Below the pieces are notes generated by a model. It saw nothing but the letters and a program-made list of their open reading frames with translations, was not told the DNA's origin and searched no databases. This document shows positions 28,632 through 37,054 of a stretch of DNA of 64,000 nt, in pieces (position 1 is the first letter of the stretch; the number at the start of each line of letters is the position of its first letter). The DNA is taken from positions 4,154,001 to 4,218,000 of the forward strand of contig NZ_CP071060.1 in the NCBI RefSeq assembly GCF_017161445.1, written 5' to 3'. This DNA is from Niveibacterium microcysteis (lineage in GTDB: Bacteria; Pseudomonadota; Gammaproteobacteria; Burkholderiales; Rhodocyclaceae). Position numbers and translations under genes: made by a program.

Positions 28632-29662
28632 CGTTGCGGCTCCAGCGCCGGCTTACCCAGCGCGGCGAAATCGGCGTCGATCATTTCGGCGTAATTGAAC
28701 ATCGCTAGGGGCGGCAGCAGGCCAAGCCGACGCGCGACCGGCAAACGGATCTGCAAGGAGAACCGCGTCAGCGTCTCGACTGGGATGCGGCTTGGCGGCA
28801 GCTTGGTCACCAGGATCTGCTCGGCCTTGTAGGCCGCAAACTGGCCGACGTTGTAATAGCGGCTCACCAGGCCGGCCAGCGCACCGGCCGCCATCAGCGG
28901 CTCGGTGGATGCAAACGCCGGCAGCCCGGCCTGCAGGGCCGCCGGCACCACCACTGTCTTCGCCTGCGTGCTGAGGAAGGAATCCGGCGGCAGATACAAC
29001 CACTCCGCCCCCGCTTGCCGGAGTTCGCCGATCAGCGCAGCCACACCCTCGGATGTCGGCTTGCCGGCCGCGTCGGTACGGAAGGCGCGCGCCTGTACCG
29101 CGAAACCGCGCTTGCGCCCTTCGGCGCGCAGTTCGTCGAGCACCGCCAGCGCATTCGGCTCGTTCGGCGAATAGAGCACGCCGACGCTGCGGAACGCCCG
29201 GTAGGCCGCCATCACCTGCATCTGTGCCGCAACACTCGCGACATGGCTGACGCCGGTGACGTTGCGCCGCGAAGACTGCATGCTCGGTACGATGCGCGCG
29301 CTGACCGGCGCCGCGACGAGACTGAACACCAGAGGAATGTCGGTGATGTAACGCGCCGGATCGGCGTGATCCCACGGCCCGGCGATCCCCAGCGTGACGC
29401 CCGAGCCCCAGGTGTAAACCAGGTCCGGCCGCGTGCGGCGGATTTCTTCCACCAGCGCGGGCAGGCGGCCGGTGTCGAGCGCGATGTCGCGGTAGGTGAT
29501 CTCGACCGGGATGCCGCGCGCGGCGAAGTAGTCGGCAAAGCCGCGCTCCACCTCGGTCACCCCCCGGTAGGTCACCGCATAGATACGGAACGGCCGTGCC
29601 GCCTGAACCGGCTGCAAGCACATCGCCAGCAGCATCAGCACGACCAGCCATCGCGCCTTCAT
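28628..29662 (-). CDS. ABC-type periplasmic binding protein (PF04392-like)
   Basis: 344 residues from the ATG at 29662. A signal peptide (cleavage near V-Q-A, residue 21) is followed by a type I binding-protein fold of the ABC_sub_bind/TrpX-like family: I-T-Y-R-D early, P-D-L-V-Y-T-W-G-S in the first lobe, V-T-G-V-S-H and a S-V-G-V-L-Y-S-P-N-E segment in the hinge region. No lipobox. No permease or ATPase is adjacent. Its ATG overlaps the stop of the sensor-fused MFS gene by 4 nt, and its stop overlaps the acetyltransferase start by 4 nt, so all three are made together. Members of this family often deliver ligands to sensors rather than transporters. Confidence 0.82.
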   Translation of the reverse strand: MKARWLVVLMLLAMCLQPVQAARPFRIYAVTYRGVTEVERGFADYFAARGIPVEITYRDIALDTGRLPALVEEIRRTRPDLVYTWGSGVTLGIAGPWDHADPARYITDIPLVFSLVAAPVSARIVPSMQSSRRNVTGVSHVASVAAQMQVMAAYRAFRSVGVLYSPNEPNALAVLDELRAEGRKRGFAVQARAFRTDAAGKPTSEGVAALIGELRQAGAEWLYLPPDSFLSTQAKTVVVPAALQAGLPAFASTEPLMAAGALAGLVSRYYNVGQFAAYKAEQILVTKLPPSRIPVETLTRFSLQIRLPVARRLGLLPPLAMFNYAEMIDADFAALGKPALEPQR

Positions 29663-32067
29663 GCACGCACCTCGGCGGCTTGCACGGCCCGCATGGCACC
29701 GGAGAGGCCCAGGAACAGCAGGCCACACACGAGCACCACCGCAGCGATCGCGGCGAACGCGCCCGCGTAGCCAAGCCCCATCACCAGCGCGCCGGCAAGC
29801 AGCGGGCCGCTGGCGTTGCCGAGTCTTTCAATCAGGCGGTAAGCACCAAACAGCGCACCGCTGCCGTACTGGCGAATCTCGTCGGCGCAGGCGAGCGAGA
29901 GCAGGCTGCTTTGCGCCGCAATCGACAAGCCCTGACCCAGCCCGAGCAGCGCCATTGCAACGAACACTGGGCCCACACCATCCCACAGCAGCAAGCCCAG
30001 CCCGCCCAGCGCCGAAACACACAGCCCGCCGCCGATCAGATGCACCTGCGATACGCCGCGCTCCGCCAAGCGCGCCGCCAAGGGAAGCACCACCACCAGC
30101 AGGACCGCGTAAACCATCAGGGCGCGCCCGGCGGCGGCTGTCGGCGCGCCAAGCGACACCACGTAAATCGGCACCAGATAGAAACAGAAGCTTGCGAGGA
30201 TCAGCTTTGCCGGCACGGCAGCGAGCAGCGTGATCAGCAGGAAGGGCCGTTCGCTCAGCACCCGCCTGAGATCTCGCCAGGTCAGTGCGGGCGTTGTGCT
30301 CGCCGCAGTCGCAGCCTGCGGAAGCAAACGCACCGCCCCCCATGCGGCGAGCGCAATCGCTGCAGCGACCCCAAATCCGACCCGAGCACCGACATGGTCG
30401 GCGAGGATGCCACCCAGCGGCGGCCCGCACACCGCGGCCACCATGATGGCTCCCACAAACAAGGCAAAGCCGCGGGCGCGCTCAGCCTGCGAGGTGTGCG
30501 CGATCACGAAACCCTGCGCGGCAACGAAGACCGTGGCGTAGCCCAAACCGCACAGCGCCCGCCAACCCATGAAGACGTAGAGGTTGCTCGCCAGCGCCGC
30601 CCCCACGAGGCCGACAAAGCCGATCAGCGCGCCCCACTGCATCGCACGGCGCAAACCGATGCGCTCGCTCCAGCTCGCCAGCGGTGCCTGACCAAGCGCT
30701 ACGACGAGCATGAAGACCGTGATCGGCAAGCCGACCGCCACGTCAGCCGACACCGTGGCATGCGCACCGAGCAATCTCCGCGCAAAGCCGGGTACGAAGG
30801 CGCGCGTCAGCTCCTCGGCGAGCATGAATAGGAACAACGGCACCCGCATGCGCGCAAGCAGGGTGCCGCCGCTGGCTGGCGCGGCGGCGAGGCGTGGATC
30901 GGTCGCAGTGATGAACTGCAAGAGCTCGCGCGTAAGGAAGACCGCGACAACGAACACCACCGCCAGATCGAGCAGCACTTCGAACAGCATGTTGCGCAGG
31001 TAGGCCTGGCTCACGCCGACCTCGACGCTCCCGAGGGCGTGGTTCGCGGCACCGATCGGCACTTGCACGCCGGGCGCCGCCGCGCGCTCGCCAACCGCAA
31101 AGCGCGGCACACCGCCCGTATCGCGAACCACGATATGCGCGAGTTCCGGATGCTGCCGCCGCACCTCGGCCAGATAGGCCTCTACCCCCACCAGTTCGGG
31201 CATCGCAATGCCGTGTCCGATCGCCCGCGCCAGCAACTCGCTGACGGAACCGCCGACGACCACCGCCTTGCGCGCGAGTTCAGGTTGCAGATTGCGATCG
31301 AAGGCGTGCTGCGTGGCCCACGACACGCAGCCCAGGCCAAGCATCACCGCCAGCAGCATCGCCGCGACGAGGCGGCCCTGCGAAGACGCGACGGCACCCG
31401 CGGTGCGCGCTCCCAGTCCACTGCCATGCGGCGGCTTGCGCCCGGTATTCAGGACGCCCCAGACCACCAGCATCGCAAGCAGCGCGCTGCCAAGACTTCC
31501 CCAGATCGCAATCGGCAGCAGCGCGCCGCGCATGCGCACCAGCGCCAGGTGCTGATCGGCGAGCCCGTAGCCAACTGCGACATGACCCAGCGTCAAGTCG
31601 AAGCTGTTGCGCAGGGCCAGGCCTTGTACTGCCTCATCGGGCGCGGTCAGATGCCATGCGTCGTTGCCAGCGGCGGCGGCCGTCGCCTGCCATGCAGCGG
31701 GCACTACCGTGCCGACGGCACGCGGATCAGAGCTGAAACGCACCCGGCCACTGGTGTCGAAGATCGAAATCGTGCGGATCGCGCCGTCGGCCTGGCGCTC
31801 GCGCGCCAGCAGATCCGGAACCGCGGCCGCGCTCGCCAGCGGCAGACCGAGTGCGAGCGAAGCCTGTACCCCCTCGCGCACCGCCATCACAGGCACCGCC
31901 ATGCGCGAACGCGCGGCCGACTCGAGTGCGGATTTGAACTTGAAGTAGTTGAGGAATGCGCTCATGCCAACGCCGAACAGAGCCACCAGAATGGCAACGG
32001 CGAAGAGGCGGCGCAGCGGTGCGGTGGCGGGCTCGGCGATTTCGGCGGACTCGCGCTTCGCGCGCAT
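29659..32067 (-). CDS. MFS transporter fused to two extracytoplasmic sensor modules
   Basis: About 802 residues, roughly twice the usual MFS length. TM1 (about 20-40) leads to a periplasmic region of about 140 residues with a Cache-like core (I-S-I-F-D-T-S-G-R-V-R-F-S-S), then TM2 (about 180-205). TM3 (about 230-250), a second periplasmic region of about 110 residues (I-V-V-R-D-T-G-G-V-P-R-F) and TM4 repeat the pattern. The last 400 residues form a 12-helix MFS domain with W-S-E-R-I-G-L-R-R in loop 2-3. The ATG at 32067 is supported by GGGAG 8 nt upstream; a GTG at 32076 is less likely. It is first of a three-gene operon and divergent from the Ser/Thr kinase at 32141. Transport direction and substrate are unknown. 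Confidence 0.85.
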   Translation of the reverse strand: MRAKRESAEIAEPATAPLRRLFAVAILVALFGVGMSAFLNYFKFKSALESAARSRMAVPVMAVREGVQASLALGLPLASAAAVPDLLARERQADGAIRTISIFDTSGRVRFSSDPRAVGTVVPAAWQATAAAAGNDAWHLTAPDEAVQGLALRNSFDLTLGHVAVGYGLADQHLALVRMRGALLPIAIWGSLGSALLAMLVVWGVLNTGRKPPHGSGLGARTAGAVASSQGRLVAAMLLAVMLGLGCVSWATQHAFDRNLQPELARKAVVVGGSVSELLARAIGHGIAMPELVGVEAYLAEVRRQHPELAHIVVRDTGGVPRFAVGERAAAPGVQVPIGAANHALGSVEVGVSQAYLRNMLFEVLLDLAVVFVVAVFLTRELLQFITATDPRLAAAPASGGTLLARMRVPLFLFMLAEELTRAFVPGFARRLLGAHATVSADVAVGLPITVFMLVVALGQAPLASWSERIGLRRAMQWGALIGFVGLVGAALASNLYVFMGWRALCGLGYATVFVAAQGFVIAHTSQAERARGFALFVGAIMVAAVCGPPLGGILADHVGARVGFGVAAAIALAAWGAVRLLPQAATAASTTPALTWRDLRRVLSERPFLLITLLAAVPAKLILASFCFYLVPIYVVSLGAPTAAAGRALMVYAVLLVVVLPLAARLAERGVSQVHLIGGGLCVSALGGLGLLLWDGVGPVFVAMALLGLGQGLSIAAQSSLLSLACADEIRQYGSGALFGAYRLIERLGNASGPLLAGALVMGLGYAGAFAAIAAVVLVCGLLFLGLSGAMRAVQAAEVRA

Positions 32068-32140
32068 GGAACGCACTCCCGGTGCAGGTTTGAACTATCG
32101 TAGCACCCGTGCCGCCACCCACCGGAAGCCGCGACGCGAG

Positions 32141-34516
32141 ATGGACGACCAGAAAACGGTACTGCTCACGCCCGAAGCGCTTGCTGCCGAACGGCAGCGT
32201 GCGATCGCTTCATCCGCCACCGTAGCCGACGACTCGACGGTCCTGCTACCCGCCGGTGCAGCCGCCGACGCGCTCCATGCCGCGGGCGGGTCGGTACCGA
32301 TCGCGCTGCCGGCCGGCTACCGCTTGCATGAGTACCGGATTGACGCGGTGCTGGGCCAGGGTGGCTTCGGCATCACCTACCTCGCAACCGACGTGAACCT
32401 GCATGCATCGGTTGCAATCAAGGAATACCTGCCGGCGCAGTTCGCCCATCGCGCACGCGACAGTACGGTGCGCCCGCGCCGTATCGACAACGTGCGCACG
32501 CTGCTCGACGGGCTTGACCAGTTCCTCGTCGAAGCGCGCACGCTGGCTACCTTTCGCCATCCGAACATCGTACGGGTGGCGCGCTTCTTCGAAGCCAACC
32601 GCACCGCCTACATGGTGCTCGACTACGAGCGGGGCAAATCGCTCACCGACTGGTGGCAGGGGCGTGGCCGCGCCACGCCGGCGCTCAGCCGCCTGCTCGG
32701 CGCGCGCAAGGCGGGCCAAGGGGCGGAGGCCGGCGCACCGACGATCTCGGAACCCGATCTGCTGCTGTTACTCGCGCCGCTGCTCGACGGTCTCGCGCTG
32801 GTCCACCGAAGCGGCGTGCTGCACCGTGACATCAAGCCGGACAACATCAGCGTGCGCGACGAGGACGGCAGCCTGGTGCTGCTCGATTTTGGCGCCGCGC
32901 GGCCCGCAAGCGGCAGCGCGGTGGACGCGCCCGCAATCCTGACCCCCGGTTATGCGCCGATCGAGCAGTACCTCGGCGATCACCAGGGCCCGTGGACCGA
33001 TCTTTACGCCTTTGCCGCAACCCTTTACTGGATGGTGAGCGGCCAGCGCCCGCGCGAGGCGCCGGATCGCCAGGCTGCCCCGCAGGCCGACCTGAGCGCC
33101 GAAACGGCCGGCGCAGGCCGCTTCAGCCCGGCCTTCCTGCGCGCCATCGACTGGGCGCTGCAAGTTCGCCCGGAGGACCGCCCGCAAAACGTCGAGGTGT
33201 TCCGCCGTGCGCTATTCGCCGCACATGCGTCGAGCCTCGGCCTGCAGGAAGCGCTCGCGGCCGGCGGCGATGCGACGCGGCCTGAGGAGCGCAAGCGCCT
33301 GCGCATCGATCGCTGGATCTGGCACCCTGGCGCCTGGCCGCTGGCGGTCAAGATGAGCCTCGCTCTGGTGTTCGCTGCACTGGTGCCGATGAGCATTACC
33401 GGCTACCACAACTACACGGGCAGCATGGAGGCGCTCGCGCAAGCCGAACGCCGCAGCCTCGAACATCTCGCACTGAGCACCGCGGGCCGCTTGTCTCAGT
33501 TAATCGAGGATAGCCGCCGCGTGACGGCCTTCGTGGCGAACGACCAGGACGTCGTCGCAACCCTGGAGAACCCCAACGCCGCGGCTTTGGAGCGTATCCG
33601 CACCCGGCTCGCCGCGCTGGTCGCCACAAACCCTGATGTACACCTGCTGACGCTGATGGACGGTGCCGGAACCGCCTTGATTTCCACCGCGCCGGAAGTG
33701 GTCGGTGGCAACTATGCCTTTCGCGAGTATTTCAAGACGGCAATGTCGGGCCGCCCCAACGTAACGAGCCTGATCGTCGGCGCCGTCGCCGGGCGCTCGG
33801 GCGCCTACCTGGCGCACCCGGTGCGCGATCCGGGCGGGCGAGTTATCGGCGTCATCGTTCTGCGTATCCGGGCAGAGACGATCGGCGCGATCGTGGACAG
33901 CGCGCACAACGCGAGCCGCAACGCCTTCCTGATCGACGGCGACGGCGTGCTGATCCATCACCGCGATCCTGGCCTGATCTTCCACAGTCTCGACACGCTC
34001 TCGCCCGCGACGCAGGCCACCATCGCTTCCGATCAGCGCTTTCGGCGCCGCCACATCGATAGCCTCGGCATGCCTGCACTCGCCCGCGCCATGGTCGGCG
34101 CGCAGCGTGAAGGCAACATCGACTACGCCTCCAGCATCTCGAAAACGGCCGAGGTGGCCGGTTTTGCGCCGGTGGCGGGCCACAACTGGGTTGTCGGTGT
34201 CAGCGAGACGCACGACAGCTTCGAGGCCCCGCTTCGCCGCATGTTCAGGCAAGTGCTCTACAGCCTCGCGCTCGTCGGCGTGGTTTTCGTGCTGCTCGCG
34301 CTGGTCTTCGCACGCAGCATCGTGCGACCGCTGCACCGGCTGATCGACGCAACGCACGCCCTCAAACGGGGTGACTACGACGCCGCCCATGTGCGCGTCA
34401 CCTCAGGTGACGAGATCGGGTCGCTGGGCCGCACGTTCAACGTGATGATCGACGTGCTGCGCCAACGCGAGCGCGAGCGTGGCTTGCTCCGCCCCAAGGC
34501 CGACTCGCAGAATTGA
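32141..34516 (+). CDS. Ser/Thr protein kinase with dCache and HAMP
   Basis: 791 residues from the ATG at 32141. An N-terminal cytoplasmic eukaryotic-type kinase has the glycine loop G-Q-G-G-F-G (about 70-75), Lys in V-A-I-K-E-Y (about 92), H-R-D-I-K-P-D-N (about 226) and D-F-G-A-A-R (about 248). The activation end is G-Y-A-P-I-E-Q-Y. TM1 (about 402-422), a double-Cache-like periplasmic domain (about 425-690), TM2 (about 703-727) and a C-terminal HAMP domain follow. Having the HAMP at the far C-terminus, after the sensor and away from the kinase, is unusual. The gene is divergent from the sensor-fused MFS operon with 73 nt between starts. Its substrates are unknown. Confidence 0.88.
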   Translation: MDDQKTVLLTPEALAAERQRAIASSATVADDSTVLLPAGAAADALHAAGGSVPIALPAGYRLHEYRIDAVLGQGGFGITYLATDVNLHASVAIKEYLPAQFAHRARDSTVRPRRIDNVRTLLDGLDQFLVEARTLATFRHPNIVRVARFFEANRTAYMVLDYERGKSLTDWWQGRGRATPALSRLLGARKAGQGAEAGAPTISEPDLLLLLAPLLDGLALVHRSGVLHRDIKPDNISVRDEDGSLVLLDFGAARPASGSAVDAPAILTPGYAPIEQYLGDHQGPWTDLYAFAATLYWMVSGQRPREAPDRQAAPQADLSAETAGAGRFSPAFLRAIDWALQVRPEDRPQNVEVFRRALFAAHASSLGLQEALAAGGDATRPEERKRLRIDRWIWHPGAWPLAVKMSLALVFAALVPMSITGYHNYTGSMEALAQAERRSLEHLALSTAGRLSQLIEDSRRVTAFVANDQDVVATLENPNAAALERIRTRLAALVATNPDVHLLTLMDGAGTALISTAPEVVGGNYAFREYFKTAMSGRPNVTSLIVGAVAGRSGAYLAHPVRDPGGRVIGVIVLRIRAETIGAIVDSAHNASRNAFLIDGDGVLIHHRDPGLIFHSLDTLSPATQATIASDQRFRRRHIDSLGMPALARAMVGAQREGNIDYASSISKTAEVAGFAPVAGHNWVVGVSETHDSFEAPLRRMFRQVLYSLALVGVVFVLLALVFARSIVRPLHRLIDATHALKRGDYDAAHVRVTSGDEIGSLGRTFNVMIDVLRQRERERGLLRPKADSQN

Positions 34517-34591
34517 ACCCCGCGAATCGCGCCAGCCTGGCCGGTCGCGCCGGTCTATGCTGAGAGCAGCCAATCACCAACGGGAGCCATC

Positions 34592-35191
34592 ATGCATACC
34601 CGCTCGATCTGCCTGCTCACCCTCCTCGCCGCCTCAGCGGGCGCCGCCGTGGCCGCCGACATGCCGCAACGCAAGGAAGGGCTCTGGGAAATCAAGGCCG
34701 AAAGTGACGCCCGCAACCGCGAAATGCCACCGATGAAGCAGTGCATCGACGCCAAGACGGACGCCGAACTGCAGAAGCACGCGATGCGCGGCGAAGGCGG
34801 CCCGGGTCGCCAGGAATGCGCGAAACAGTCATTCAAGAAAACCGCCACCGGCTGGGAGGCCGATTCCGTGTGCAAGCACGGCAACACCACGGCAAGCACC
34901 CACGCCGTGATGAGCGGCGATTTCAGCAATGCCTACACGATCGACTCGCAGACCCACTTCGATCCGCCGATGAATGGCACGGCCGACGCGCGCCACAAGG
35001 TCAGCGTCCGCTGGCTAGGCGCCTGCCCAGCCAGCTGGAAGGGCGGTGACATCGAAGTAGGCGGACGTCGCTTCAACACCCTCGAAATGCAGAAGATGCA
35101 GGCCGGCATGCCACCAGGCGGGAAAATGACGCCCGAACAGATGAAGCAAATGATGGAAGCGATGAAGAAGCAGCAAGGCGGCCAGCCATAG
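34592..35191 (+). CDS. Secreted DUF3617-family protein
   Basis: 199 residues: a signal peptide (cleavage near A-V-A-A, residue 22) then the DUF3617 pattern K-E-G-L-W-E-I-K near the mature start and four Cys residues (C-I-D-A-K, Q-E-C-A-K, S-V-C-K-H, G-A-C-P-A) that may form two disulfides. The C-terminus is Met/Gln/Lys-rich and probably helical. The biochemical function of this periplasmic family is unknown. The ATG at 34592 has GGGAG upstream. It follows the Ser/Thr kinase by 75 nt and may be co-transcribed. Confidence 0.8.
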   Translation: MHTRSICLLTLLAASAGAAVAADMPQRKEGLWEIKAESDARNREMPPMKQCIDAKTDAELQKHAMRGEGGPGRQECAKQSFKKTATGWEADSVCKHGNTTASTHAVMSGDFSNAYTIDSQTHFDPPMNGTADARHKVSVRWLGACPASWKGGDIEVGGRRFNTLEMQKMQAGMPPGGKMTPEQMKQMMEAMKKQQGGQP

Positions 35192-35388
35192 GCCCCCCGT
35201 TTTACCGAGCCGATGGGGCTCAATCGGCTGTAGATACCTGTCCGCATGATCCCGACTGACCGAGAGGTGGCCACACAGTTCAGCATATGTGCTGAGCTGC
35301 ATTCACCTTGTCGGCACCGCTTACAGGCGGGGCAGCCACTTTAAGCCGCATGCAGCCAAGATATTGATTTGCATACGTCATTTTTAGG

Positions 35389-35404
35389 TGGCCCAGGTTT
35401 TGCT
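35389..35404 (+). promoter_or_regulatory. Sigma-54-type promoter of PEP-CTERM gene
   Basis: TGGCCC-AGGTT-TTGCT has the -24/-12 layout: GG at 35390-35391 and GC at 35402-35403, exactly 10 nt apart, and an intact TTGCT. It matches the consensus except for one base in the -24 half (TGGCCC instead of TGGCAC). It lies 54 nt upstream of the PEP-CTERM start. PEP-CTERM systems commonly include the PrsK/PrsR pair with sigma-54-dependent control. The remainder of 35192-35388 holds only a small palindrome (CAGCA-TATG-TGCTG, about 35282-35295). Confidence 0.65.
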
Positions 35405-35458
35405 AGGGAGACAAAGTGCAACATAGCACCAACTTCACCCACGTAGCATTTATTCGCC

Positions 35459-36295
35459 ATGACTATTCGATCCCTATCCGTACTCGTAGCCGCGGGCGCG
35501 TGCCTGCTCGGCTTTGGCCAAGCGGCTTCGGCCGCCATCATCACCGTTCCGCAGACCTCGTTGATTGCGTCGACGACCTACTACACCGACACCATCGGCG
35601 GCGGAATCGGCAACATTTCTGTGACAACCGGCGGCGGAAACGCCGCCAACGTCGGTAATGCCACCGGCCGCAATGACGATGGCTTCCGCGGCCCGATCAG
35701 CCTCGGTTTCTCGATCACCTTCTTCGGGCAAACCTACAACTCGCTGTATATCAACAACAACGGCAACGTAAGCTTCGGCAACGGCATTTCGGCCTATGTG
35801 CCAACCGGCCCGACCGGTGCAAACGCACCTGTCATTTCGCCGTTCTTCGGCGACGTCGACACGCGTGGCGCTGCCAGCGGCGTCGTGCACTATCGCCAGG
35901 ACATCGCTAACGAGTTCATCGTCACCTGGGATAACGTCGGCTACTACTCGTCGCACACCGATCAGCTGAACAGCTTCCAGCTCGTGCTGCGCGGCAGCGA
36001 CTATGATCTGCCGGTCGGCGAAGGCACGATTGGCTTCTTCTACAAGGGCATGGGCTGGGAACGCACCGACACCAGCACGGTTGCGGCAATCGGTTTCGGC
36101 GATGGCCTTGGTAACGCTGTCGTGCTTCAGGGTTCGACGGAAGCCGGCCTGAAGTCAGTTGTTCAGAACCACCATATCTGGTTCGACCCGCTGCTGCGTC
36201 CGGTCGATCCGCATGACGTGCCGGAGCCGGCTTCGCTGGCACTCGTTGGTCTCGGCCTCGCAGCAATCGGTGCAGCAAAGCGCCGCCGCGCCTGA
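35459..36295 (+). CDS. PEP-CTERM protein with nidogen-like domain
   Basis: 278 residues. A signal peptide (cleavage near A-S-A-A, residue 25) is followed by a nidogen-like extracellular domain: S-L-Y-I-N-N-N-G-N-V-S-F-G, V-I-S-P-F-F-G-D-V-D-T-R and V-T-W-D-N-V-G-Y-Y. The C-terminus is a classical PEP-CTERM tripartite signal: V-P-E-P-A-S, a hydrophobic stretch and K-R-R-R-A. It is thus a predicted exosortase substrate destined for the cell surface or exopolysaccharide matrix; the exosortase itself is not in this window. A sigma-54-type promoter lies upstream and a bidirectional terminator downstream. No clear ribosome binding site precedes the ATG at 35459. Confidence 0.9.
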   Translation: MTIRSLSVLVAAGACLLGFGQAASAAIITVPQTSLIASTTYYTDTIGGGIGNISVTTGGGNAANVGNATGRNDDGFRGPISLGFSITFFGQTYNSLYINNNGNVSFGNGISAYVPTGPTGANAPVISPFFGDVDTRGAASGVVHYRQDIANEFIVTWDNVGYYSSHTDQLNSFQLVLRGSDYDLPVGEGTIGFFYKGMGWERTDTSTVAAIGFGDGLGNAVVLQGSTEAGLKSVVQNHHIWFDPLLRPVDPHDVPEPASLALVGLGLAAIGAAKRRRA

Positions 36296-36312
36296 ACGGT
36301 AGCCACGAGTAT

Positions 36313-36346
36313 CAAAACGGCGGGAGCAATCCCGCCGTTTTCTTTT
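36313..36346. terminator. Bidirectional terminator
   Basis: AAAACGGCGGGA-GCAA-TCCCGCCGTTTT plus a following TCTTTTT. It ends the PEP-CTERM gene (plus) and, with its A-run, the convergent YhcH-like gene (minus). Confidence 0.88.
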
Positions 36347-36358
36347 TCAGACGCCGGA

Positions 36359-36835
36359 TTAAAGCCCCAACAAGCGCCGGTGTAGCTTGACGACAGCCTT
36401 GCGCACTGGCGCCGCCTCACCTGCAGCGACGCAGGGGCGGTGCAGGTCGCCGGGGTAGAAGATCGCGAACTGTCCGGGCGCGAGGTCGACAAACCACTCA
36501 TGGCGCGGCGTCGGGTAGAACGCGATGTCGCGCACCTCGAACATCTCCTGCACTGGCTGCAGCGCCGGATCGGGCGGCGCGATGCCAAAGCGCTCCAGGC
36601 CGCTCAATACCAGCTGAATATCCGTGTGATCCCGGTGGGCCTCGGGCCGGGTGGCGGCTTCAGCTTGCGTGGTGACCTGCTGGATCAGCAGGAACATCCC
36701 CTCCTCGTCGAGCGGATAGCGGCCAGGCTCCAGCGCGTCGAGATCCCGCCTCTCCAGGGCCTCAAGCGCACGCACAATCGCTGCAGGTAGCACGGCGGCG
36801 CGCTTGCGCCAGGATGAGAGATCGGAGAGGAACAT
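36359..36835 (-). CDS. YhcH/YjgK/YiaL-family protein
   Basis: 158 residues from the ATG at 36835, close to the usual length of about 150. The family pattern is clear: L-S-D-L-S-S-W at the start, D-L-D-A-L-E-P-G-R-Y-P-L-D, E-A-H-R-D-H-T-D-I-Q and a late F-Y-P-G-D-L-H-R-P with cupin-type His and Glu residues. These cupin-like proteins are linked to handling of sugars such as sialic acid, though most have no assigned reaction. A longer form starting at 36943 (194 residues) is possible, since neither start has a good ribosome binding site. The open frame beyond that overlaps the divergent PBP gene and is not used. Confidence 0.8.
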   Translation of the reverse strand: MFLSDLSSWRKRAAVLPAAIVRALEALERRDLDALEPGRYPLDEEGMFLLIQQVTTQAEAATRPEAHRDHTDIQLVLSGLERFGIAPPDPALQPVQEMFEVRDIAFYPTPRHEWFVDLAPGQFAIFYPGDLHRPCVAAGEAAPVRKAVVKLHRRLLGL

Positions 36836-37054
36836 CGCAGCTGCCGTCAACAGGGGGAAGCGCACATTGTGCCGCCGCGCGAGGCGCGAAGCGAGCGCCG
36901 CCATGCCATGAATCAGGGCCCAGGTCCACGCAGGCTGCGACATATTTGCGCCGGCGTCGCGTGTTCGCCACGTCGCGTACGCGATGCGGGCGGTTTCGCG
37001 ATAATGCTGGAAACATCCGGATTGCATTGAACCCTGAAACACGGTTGGAACAGT

